From: Leptodactylus fallax
Taxonomy: Eukaryota; Chordata; Amphibia; Anura; Leptodactylidae
DNA: 64,000 bases
Assembly: GCA_947044405.1 (NCBI GenBank)
Contig: CAMRHE010000354.1
Span: forward strand, 620,001 to 684,000
Direction: 5' to 3'
Of the stretch, positions 53,613-64,000 are shown piece after piece; position 1 is the stretch's first letter, and each line of letters opens with the position of its first letter. The notes under the pieces are model-generated. The model ran no database searches, was not told the DNA's origin, and saw nothing but the letters and a program-made list of their open reading frames with translations. Made by a program: the position numbers and the translations under genes.

Positions 53613-56530
53613 CCCTAACCCCTCCAATCCCCTCTGCTTGCTCCCTACAACATAAGCACCATGTGTTAATAATGTTTTAGGACAGATGGTTGGCAGTGGT
53701 TGGCTGATACCAGAACAATTGTGTATTGTTGTGCGATGCGAGGACAACCTCTCCTGTGAATTATTACACGACAGGAGCCATGCCAGTTGGTCATCTAGAA
53801 ATTCAATTAGTGATATTCAACGAGTGTGACACAACAGCTGGCAAAAACACACAACCATACTGCCAGCCAACAGAAAGTGTACTAAGCATCTCCGACTTCT
53901 TCACATATCCTGAGGCATTCTTGGTCATACATGGTGCACGCCATCGTCCTCCTTCAACCCATTCCTGATTGTGAAGCTCGATCAATGCCATACACAGGGC
54001 ACCACCATAGTGTGATTCACACCAATGTCCTTTATCTACAAGGCAAATTCAAGGTAGTTGTCATTTATTACTACAGTGCAATGCCCCGCTGTACAATCAC
54101 ATGGCACTTTGGCACACTGTATATTTACAATTATCATATGTCTACCACTCACACTGTATATGGCAAACACTATGCCAAGCTGTGCACACATTGCATCAGC
54201 CAGAATAATTCACTCACAAATAAACACTATAAATATACCACGTATACCAGTGCAGGTGTACAATACTGGGCACAATACAGGTTCTTGGAAGACCAACATA
54301 TAATGAATTTCCTTCAGTCATGCGGATAGGGACAATATCCCAGTCAATGAGACCAATTCCATTACCAAACATTAGGACTAGGGCTATGTCATGCCTGGTA
54401 CCCTATGGGCCAGAGCATGGTGCTCCACCAACCATCACTTTGGTGCACACTCATGATGCAAAGGCTCTTGGCCACAGATCGGGCAACCAGGACTTTAACT
54501 TCGAGTAGCTTTTTGTCCAAACTGTACTAGGCAAAATATACTTATGTCATGGAACCTTATTTTCCAAATGGTAGCTCATTTTGGCCTGGGGCGTTCAATG
54601 CACAGAGTTAAAGGTCTACTGTGGTGAAGAACTCCCCATCTATTGAGTTCCTACCAATGCAAGGACCATGGAAGTGGTCAATGGTTCTTCCTGTCTTTGT
54701 CCACGCAATGGACATGGTTGGAAGTCCCAGGTCTCCAGTCGGTAGTAGCTACCACTATACCATGATGTCATGAACGTCCTCAAAACCACAGTTTCCGCTT
54801 CAGAGGAGCTTAGTCTGTTCATTCATATCACCAGACAACAAACACAGTGAAACGTCTCCAAAGACCATCTCATTGAGAAGACCATCCCCATATAGACCAG
54901 ATCTCTCTGCCCTATCTTTTGGGTATATATGCCTCTTTTTTGAGCGGACTATCCCCTAGAAGATAATTTTTCACCACAATTTGGGTGGTCACCTTAAATG
55001 GTGGACATAGTAACTGAATGAAAGTTGGTGAGCCAACCAATTTTGGTGGAGTATCTAATATGTAAGATGGTGCGGCAACTATGACAGCAGATGACGGGAG
55101 AAAAGAAGGATTGTGCATGTTGGCTTTAAGCATGTCTGATCCTTTATTCTCATTTGCAATAGTGGCCGGCAGCTATCTATGCCACTCTCCCTACAGAAAA
55201 CACATGCATGCTCAGCTGAACATGTATGTATCTGGTAGAGTTGTGAGAAACAGCTGTTGGCTGAACTATTTCAACATTGTCAGGAATAAAGAGTTGTCTT
55301 GTCCATGCCCATTATAGTAGTGTGGCATATAATAATGCTACCCACAGTGACTGCTGGTGGCTCAAGGGCCATATTTGGCACCATGACCACCACTTCCAAA
55401 CTGGACTTTCACCATAATACTATTGCCACTTGGCATTTTTCACCTTGACATTTGCTAATTTTATCAAATTGACTTCTGCTTTACCTGAATACCATTCATG
55501 AGCTAAAAAGGCTGAGGATTCTCACAGGACTTTGGTAGGCCAAACCATCAACTCTGACTCCTCAATTTTTCCACAGACTGATTCCGACTCTTTCATAAAT
55601 GGCTGACAGTCATGGTCTAACTTTTTATATATACTTAGTTGCCCCATCACAATTTTTTATGACAACTTTCATCCAAACTTTTTTCCGACTTGCTAAAAGT
55701 CATGACTGAATGGGTCTTCATAGAGGACTCAGCATATCACAAGAGATAAGAGAGGTCACCTTACAGCAGTCAATGCCACAATTGTGCTCTCCTGCCTCCC
55801 ACAGACCCTTGTGCAGGTGTCTTTGTAGTCCTTTGGAAAGATACCAGGCATGGCGTATCTGCTGCACAAAATTCCAACACATGGGCCATGAAAGAAGAAG
55901 TTTAACTCTTTAAAAGTTGATAGCTCTTGACATCAAAAACTTTAGATATCAACAAACTGTCCTTGGCTTCTTCCGAGCTACGACGCTTCACCCTTACAAT
56001 ATATTGATGGGGTGAGCATTTATTTTGGGATCTAGAGTGGAATTTATTTCAGGTTTCGGTCTGTGATTTGCATATTTTTTGGGGCCTATCGAGTTTGGCG
56101 ACTATACTTATTTTGGGGCCCCCACGACACTCAATATCATTGATAAACAATGTGTCAAAAATATTATAATGATATCATAATACAGAAGAAAAAACTAATT
56201 CGCATTTGGTTTACGTACAGTAAACTAAAGATATCGAAGGTGAAGACCGCGTGGTCTGCTGTGTGATAATATTATAGTAATATCAGAGGCCATATTGTGT
56301 ACCACAAAATCTGTAAACTATTACCTGGGACCTAATTAGGTTATCCGCAGACATGGGATACATATGGAGGGCCGATCACATTACTACTGTACTGGGTCTG
56401 TATGTATTCCAGAGATTGGTCTGGGGGTCTATATGATTTATATACGCTACTTGCAATTGTGACCACATTAGTGGGTCATGGACTATGTAAATGGGTGGCA
56501 TGAATTAAAAAGTTCCCCACTGTTCTCATG
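53613..56530. other. 2.9-kb stretch between two minisatellites, unassigned
   Basis: The base composition is balanced and there is no clear tandem or inverted structure. The longest open frame (53931-54329, plus, 132 codons) has no recognised domain, no clear splice context and a composition rich in His, Tyr and Thr. I found no gene I can name. Confidence 0.4.
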
Positions 56531-59500
56531 TCCCTGTGGTAGTAGTGACTATACAGTAATGGTCCCTATGGGTAGTAGTGACTATACAGTAACGGTCCCT
56601 ATGGGTAGTAGTGACTATACTCCTTTCCCTGACTGTCTCTATGGGTAGTAGTGACCATTCATTTGTCCCTGACTGTCTCTGTGGGTAGTAGTGACTATAC
56701 ATTTGTCCCTGTCTCTATGGGTAGAAGTGACTATACACCTGTTCCTGACTGTCTCTATGGGTAGTAGTGACTATACATTTATCCCTGACTGTCTCTAAGG
56801 GTATTAGTGACTATACCCCTGTCCCAGACTATCTCTATGGGTAGTAGTGACTATACACCTGTCCCTGACTGTCTCTATGGGTAGTAGTGACTATACCCCT
56901 GTCCCTGACTGTCTCTATGGGTAGTAGTGACTATACCCCTGTCCCTGACTGTCTCTGTGGGTAGTAGTGACTGTACCCCTGTCCCAGACTGTCTCTATGG
57001 GTAGTAGTGACTATACCCCTGTCCCTGACTGTCTCTATGGGTAGTAGTGACTATACTCCTTTCCCTGACTGTCTCTATGGGTAGTAGTGACCATTCATTT
57101 GTCCCTGACTGTCTCTGTGAGTAGTAGTGACTATACATTTGTCCCTGTCTCTATGGGTAGAAGTGACTATACACCTGTCCCTGACTGTCTCTATGGGTAG
57201 TAGTGACTATACATTTATCCCTGACTGTCTCTAAGGGTATTAGTGACTATACCCCTGTCCCAGACTATCTCTATGGGTAGTAGTGACTATACACCTGTCC
57301 CTGACTGTCTCTATGGGTAGTAGTGACTATACATTTGTCCCTGACTGTCTCTATGGGTAGTAGTGACTATACCCCTGTCCCAGACTGTCTCTGTGGGTAG
57401 TAGTGACTATACACCTGTCCCAGACTATCTCTATGGGTAGTAGTGACTATACATTTGTCCCTGACTGTCTCTATGGGTAGTAGTAACTATACATTTGTCC
57501 CTGACTGTCTCTATGGGTAGTAGTGACTATACCCCTGTCCCAGACTGTCTCTATGGGTAGTAGTGACTATATCCCTGTCCCTGACTGTCTCTATGGGTAG
57601 TAGTGACTATACCCCTGTCCCTGACTGTCTCTATGGATAGTAGTGACTATACACCGGTTCCAGACTGTCTCTATGGGTAGTAGTGACTATATCCCTGTCC
57701 CAGACTGTCTCTATGGGTAGTACTGACTATACCCCTGTCTCTGACTGTCTCTATGGGTAGTAGTGACTATACCCCTGTCCCTGACTGTCTCTATGGGTAG
57801 TAGTGACTATACCCCTGTCCCAGACTGTATCTATGGGTAGTAGTGACTATACACCTGTCCCTGACTGTCTCTATGGGTAGTAGTGACTATACACCTGTCC
57901 CTGACTGTCTCTATGGGTAGTAGTGACTATACACCTGTCCCTGACTGTCTCTATGGGTAGTAGTGACTATACCCCTGTCCCTGACTGTCTCTATGGGTAG
58001 TAGTGACTATACACCGGTTCCAGACTGTCTCCATGGGTAGTAATGACTATATCCCTGTCCCAGACTGTCTCTATGGGTAGTAGTGACTATACCCCTGTCC
58101 CAGACTATCTCTATGGGTAGTAGTGACTATACATTTGTCCCTGACTGTCTCTATGGGTAGTAGTGACTATACCCCTGTCCCTGACTGTCTCTATGGGTAG
58201 TAGTGACTATACACCTGTCCCAGACTGTATCTATGGGTAGTAGTGACTATACACCTGTCCCTGACTGTCTCTATGGGTAGTATTGACTATACACCTGTCC
58301 CAGACTGTCTCTATGGGTAGTAGTGACTATACTCCTTTCCCTGACTGTCTCTATGGGTAGTAGTGACTATACCCCTGTCCCTGACTGTCTCTATGGGTAG
58401 TAGTGACTATACCCCTGTCCCTGACTGTCTCTATGGGTAGTAGTGACTATACTCCTTTCCCTGACTGTCTCTATGGGTAGTAGTGACTATACCCCTGTCC
58501 CAGACTGTATCTATGGGTAGTAGTGACTATACTCCTGTCCCAGACTGTCTCTATGGGTAGTAGTGACTATACCCCTGTCCCTGACTGTCTCTATGGGTAG
58601 TAGTGACTATACCCCTGTCCCTGACTGTCTCTATGGGTAGTAGTGACTATACCCCTGTCCCAGACTGTATCTATGGGTAGTAGTGACTATACACCTGTCC
58701 CTGACTGTCTCTATGGGTAGTAGTGACTATACACCTGTCCCTGACTGTCTCTATGGGTAGTAGTGACTATATCCCTGTCCATGACTGTCTCTATGGGTAG
58801 TAGTGACTATACCCCTGTCCCTGACTGTCTCTATGGGTAGTAGTGACTATACACCGGTTCCAGACTGTCTCTATGGGTAGTAGTGACTATATCCGTGTCC
58901 CAGACTGTCTCTATGGGTAGTAGTGACTATACCCCTGTCCCAGACTGTATCTATGGGTAGTAGTGACTATACATTTGTCCCTGACTGTCTCTATGGGTAG
59001 TAGTGACTATACCCCTGTCCCTGACTGTCTCTATGGGTAGTAGTGACTATACACCTGTCCCTGACTGTCTCTATGGGTAGTAGTGACTATACCCCTGTCC
59101 CTGACTGTCTCTATGGGTAGTAGTGACTATACTCCTTTCCCTGACTGTCTCTATGGGTAGTAGTGACCATTCATTTGTCCCTGACTGTCTCTGTGGGTAG
59201 TAGTGACTATACATTTGTCCCTGTCTCTATGGGTAGAAGTGACTATACACCTGTCCCTGACTGTCTCTATGGGTAGTAGTGACTATACATTTATCCCTGA
59301 CTGTCTCTAAGGGTATTAGTGACTATACCCCTGTCCCAGACTATCTCTATGGGTAGTAGTGACTATACACCTGTCCCTGACTGTCTCTATGGGTAGTAGT
59401 GACTATACATTTGTCCCTGACTGTCTCTATGGGTAGTAGTGACTATACACCTGTCCCTGACTGTCTCTATGGGTAGTAGTGACTATACTCCTGTCCCTGA

Positions 59501-62500
59501 CTGTCTCTGTGGGTAGTAGTGACTATACACCTGTCCCAGACTGTCTCTATGGGTAGTAGTGACTATACATTTGTCCCTGACTGTCTCTATGGGTAGTAGT
59601 GACTATACACCTGTCCCTGACTGTCTCTATGGGTAGTAGTGACTATACTCCTGTCCCTGACTGTCTCTGTGGGTAGTAGTGACTATACTCCTGTCCCTGA
59701 CTGTCTCTGTGGGTAGTAGTGACTATACACCTGTCCCAGACTGTCTCTATGGGTAGTAGTGACTATACATTTGTCCCTGACTGTCTCTATGGGTAGTAGT
59801 GACTATACCCCTGTCCCAGACTGTCTCTGTGGGTAGTAGTGACTATACACCTGTCCCAGACTGTCTCTATGGGTAGTAGTGACTATACCCCTGTCCCTGA
59901 CTGTCTCTATGGGTAGTAGTGACTATACCCCTGTCCCAGACTGTCTCTATGGGTAGTAGTGACTATATCCCTGTCCCTGACTGTCTCTATGGGTAGTAGT
60001 GGCTATACCCCTGTCCCTGACTGTCTATATGGGTAGTAGTGACTATACACCGGTTCCAGACTGTCTCTATGGGTAGTAGTGACTATATCCCTGTCCCAGA
60101 CTGTCTCTATGGGTAGTACTGACTATACCCCTGTCTCTGACTGTCTCTATGGGTAGTAGTGACTATACCCCTGTCCCTGACTGTCTCTATGGGTAGTAGT
60201 GACTATACCCCTGTCCCTGACTGTCTCTATGGGTAGTAGTGACTATACCCCTGTCCCAGACTGTCTCTATGGGTAGTAGTGACTATATCCCTGTCCCAGA
60301 CTGTATCTATGGGTAGTAGTGACTATACACCTGTCCCAGACTGTATCTATGGGTAGTAGTGACTATACACCTGTCCCTGACTGTCTCTATGGGTAGTAGT
60401 GACTATACCCCTGTCCCTGACTGTCTCTATGGGTAGTAGTGACTATACACCTGTCCCAGACTGTCTCTATGGGTAGTAGTGACTATACCCCTGTCCCTGA
60501 CTGTCTCTATGGGTAGTAGTGACTATACACCGGTTCCAGACTGTCTCTATGGGTAGTAGTGACTATATCCCTGTCCCAGACTGTCTCTATGGGTAGTAGT
60601 GACTATACCCCTGTCCCAGACTATCTCTATGGGTAGTAGTGACTATACATTTGTCCCTGACTGTCTCTATGGGTAGTAGTGACTATACCCCTGTCCCTGA
60701 CTGTCTCTATGGGTAGTAGTGACTATACACCTGTCCCTGACTGTCTCTATGGGTAGTAGTGACTATACCCCTGTCCCAGACTGTCTCTATGGGTAGTAGT
60801 GACTATACACCTGTCCCTGACTGTCTCTATGGGTAGTATTGACTATACACCTGTCCCAGACTGTCTCTATGGGTAGTAGTGACTATACTCCTTTCCCTGA
60901 CTGTCTCTATGGGTAGTAGTGACTATACCCCTGTCCCTGACTGTCTCTATGGGTAGTAGTGACTATACCCCTGTCCCTGACTGTCTCTATGGGTAGTAGT
61001 GACTATACTCCTTTCCCTGACTGTCTCTATGGGTAGTAGTGACTATACCCCTGTCCCAGACTGTATCTATGGGTAGTAGTGACTATACTCCTGTCCCAGA
61101 CTGTCTCTATGGGTAGTAGAGACTATACCCCTGTCCCTGACTGTCTCTATGGGTAGTAGTGACTATACCCCTGTCCCTGACTGTCTCTATGGGTAGTAGT
61201 GACTATACACCTGTCCCTGACTGTCTCTATGGGTAGTAGTGACTATACATTTATCCCTGACTGTCTCTAACGGTATTAGTGACTATACCCCTGTCCCAGA
61301 CTATCTCTATGGGTAGTAGTGACTATACACCTGTCCCTGACTGTCTCTATGGGTAGTAGTGACTATACATTTGTCCCTGACTGTCTCTATGGGTAGTAGT
61401 GACTATACCCCTGTCCCAGACTGTCTCTGTGGGTAGTAGTGACTATACACCTGTCCCAGACTATCTCTATGGGTAGTAGTGACTATACATTTGTCCCTGA
61501 CTGTCTCTATGGGTAGTAGTAACTATACATTTGTCCCTGACTGTCTCTATGGGTAGTAGTGACTATACCCCTGTCCCAGACTGTCTCTATGGGTAGTAGT
61601 GACTATATCCCTGTCCCTGACTGTCTCTATGGGTAGTAGTAACTATACCCCTGTCCCTGACTGTCTCTATGGATAGTAGTGACTATACACCGGTTCCAGA
61701 CTGTCTCTATGGGTAGTAGTGACTATATCCCTGTCCCAGACTGTCTCTATGGGTAGTACTGACTATACCCCTGTCTCTGACTGTCTCTATGGGTAGTAGT
61801 GACTATACCCCTGTCCCTGACTGTCTCTATGGGTAGTAGTGACTATACCCCTGTCCCAGACTGTATCTATGGGTAGTAGTGACTATACACCTGTCCCTGA
61901 CTGTCTCTATGGGTAGTAGTGACTATACACCTGTCCCTGACTGTCTCTATGGGTAGTAGTGACTATACACCTGTCCCTGACTGTCTCTATGGGTAGTAGT
62001 GACTATACCCCTGTCCCTGACTGTCTCTATGGGTAGTAGTGACTATACACCGGTTCCAGACTGTCTCTATGGGTAGTAATGACTATATCCCTGTCCCAGA
62101 CTGTCTCTATGGGTAGTAGTGACTATACCCCTGTCCCAGACTATCTCTATGGGTAGTAGTGACTATACATTTGTCCCTGACTGTCTCTATGGGTAGTAGT
62201 GACTATACCCCTGTCCCTGACTGTCTCTATGGGTAGTAGTGACTATACACCTGTCCCTGACTGTCTCTATGGGTAGTAGTGACTATACCCCTGTCCCAGA
62301 CTGTCTCTATGGGTAGTAGTGACTATACCCCTGTCCCAGACTGTATCTATGGGTAGTAGTGACTATACTCCTGTCCCAGACTGTCTCTATGGGTAGTAGT
62401 GACTATACCCCTGTCCCTGACTGTCTCTATGGGTAGTAGTGACTATACCCCTGTCCCTGACTGTCTCTATGGGTAGTAGTGACTATACCCCTGTCCCAGA

Positions 62501-64000
62501 CTGTATCTATGGGTAGTAGTGACTATACACCTGTCCCTGACTGTCTCTATGGGTAGTAGTGACTATACACCTGTCCCTGACTGTCTCTATGGGTAGTAGT
62601 GACTATATCCCTGTCCATGACTGTCTCTATGGGTAGTAGTGACTATACCCCTGTCCCTGACTGTCTCTATGGGTAGTAGTGACTATACACCGGTTCCAGA
62701 CTGTCTCTATGGGTAGTAGTGACTATATCCCTGTCCCAGACTGTCTCTATGGGTAGTAGTGACTATACCCCTGTCCCAGACTGTATCTATGGGTAGTAGT
62801 GACTATACATTTGTCCCTGACTGTCTCTATGGGTAGTAGTGACTATACCCCTGTCCCTGACTGTCTCTATGGGTAGTAGTGACTATACACCTGTCCCTGA
62901 CTGTCTCTATGGGTAGTAGTGACTATACCCCTGTCCCAGACTGTCTCTATGGGTAGTAGTGACTATACCCCTGTCCCAGACTGTATCTATGGGTAGTAGT
63001 GACTATACTCCTGTCCCAGACTGTCTCTATGGGTAGTAGTGACTATACCCCTGTCCCTGACTGTCTCTATGGGTAGTAGTGACTATACCCCTGTCCCTGA
63101 CTGTCTCTATGGGTAGTAGTGACTATACCCCTGTCCCAGACTGTATCTATGGGTAGTAGTGACTATACACCTGTCCCTGACTGTCTCTATGGGTAGTAGT
63201 GACTATACACCTGTCCCTGACTGTCTCTATGGGTAGTAGTGACTATATCCCTGTCCATGACTGTCTCTATGGGTAGTAGTGACTATACCCCTGTCCCTGA
63301 CTGTCTCTATGGGTAGTAGTGACTATACACCGGTTCCAGACTGTCTCTATGGGTAGTAGTGACTATATCCCTGTCCCAGACTGTCTCTATGGGTAGTAGT
63401 GACTATACCCCTGTCCCAGACTGTATCTATGGGTAGTAGTGACTATACATTTGTCCCTGACTGTCTCTATGGGTAGTAGTGACTATACCCCTGTCCCTGA
63501 CTGTCTCTATGGGTAGTAGTGACTATACACCTGTCCCTGACTGTCTCTATGGGTAGTAGTGACTATACCCCTGTCCCTGACTGTCTCTATGGGTAGTAGT
63601 GACTATACTCCTTTCCCTGACTGTCTCTATGGGTAGTAGTGACCATTCATTTGTCCCTGACTGTCTCTGTGGGTAGTAGTGACTATACATTTGTCCCTGT
63701 CTCTATGGGTAGAAGTGACTATACACCTGTCCCTGACTGTCTCTATGGGTAGTAGTGACTATACATTTATCCCTGACTGTCTCTAAGGGTATTAGTGACT
63801 ATACCCCTGTCCCAGACTATCTCTATGGGTAGTAGTGACTATACACCTGTCCCTGACTGTCTCTATGGGTAGTAGTGACTATACATTTGTCCCTGACTGT
63901 CTCTATGGGTAGTAGTGACTATACACCTGTCCCTGACTGTCTCTATGGGTAGTAGTGACTATACTCCTGTCCCTGACTGTCTCTGTGGGTAGTAGTGACT
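56531..64000. repeat. large minisatellite, 40-bp unit, runs off the window
   Basis: At least 185 copies of a 40-bp unit ('gggtagtagtgactataccc' plus 'ctgtccctgactgtctctat'). Variants at the third quarter (acccctgtcc, acacctgtcc, acatttgtcc, actcctttcc, acaccggttc) are arranged in repeating blocks. One block containing a 36-bp unit ('tccctgtctctatgggtaga') starts near 56621, 57057, 59133 and 63609. Another ('acatttatccctgac', 'ggtattagtgac') is repeated 4,036 bp apart (57211 and 61247). Confidence 0.97.

Noticed and set aside
53931..54329. 132-codon open frame
   Set aside because: No recognised domain or conserved motif, and no splice or promoter context; length is compatible with chance in this composition.

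Overview
The window is animal nuclear DNA, most likely from a frog. It holds two vertebrate genes with short introns, tandem tRNA genes, Tc1-type transposons, dozens of foldback/MITE-type elements and very long minisatellite arrays. Clustered tRNA-Lys and intron-bearing tRNA-Ile genes among such repeats resemble amphibian genomes. The exact species cannot be told from the sequence alone.

Layout. 1-12.6 kb: a minus-strand tRNA cluster, with tRNA-Lys(CTT) in tandemly duplicated units, two intron-containing tRNA-Ile(TAT) genes, and several decayed tRNA copies, one with a changed anticodon. 12.9-31.6 kb: no recognisable protein gene. This part has foldback elements, a GATA microsatellite, minisatellites with units of about 31, 32, 42 and 28-30 bp, an AT-rich array, and a 1.64-kb Tc1-family element nested in another inverted-repeat element. 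A TATA-like box with a possible non-coding first exon lies at 17.7 kb. 31.7-37.2 kb: ANGPTL6 (angiopoietin-like 6) on the plus strand, five coding exons with consistent phases, 476 residues. 40.7-50.6 kb: SHFL (C19orf66, shiftless antiviral inhibitor of ribosomal frameshifting) on the minus strand. Eight coding exons are recovered with consistent phases; only the first few residues are missing. ANGPTL6 and SHFL converge tail to tail, and their putative poly(A) signals are about 120 bp apart. The same pair is convergent in mammals (recalled knowledge). 52.3-53.6 kb and 56.5-64 kb: two unrelated minisatellites, both with a 40-bp unit. The second runs off the window and has higher-order structure.

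The two genes are not a functional pathway: ANGPTL6 is a secreted fibrinogen-domain factor and SHFL an intracellular zinc-ribbon restriction factor. The most noteworthy observations are the reconstructed SHFL gene with 30-, 42- and 50-bp exons, a three-copy duplication of one SHFL exon-intron boundary later split by a solo LTR, the tRNA cluster with its evolving copies, and the nested Tc1 element.
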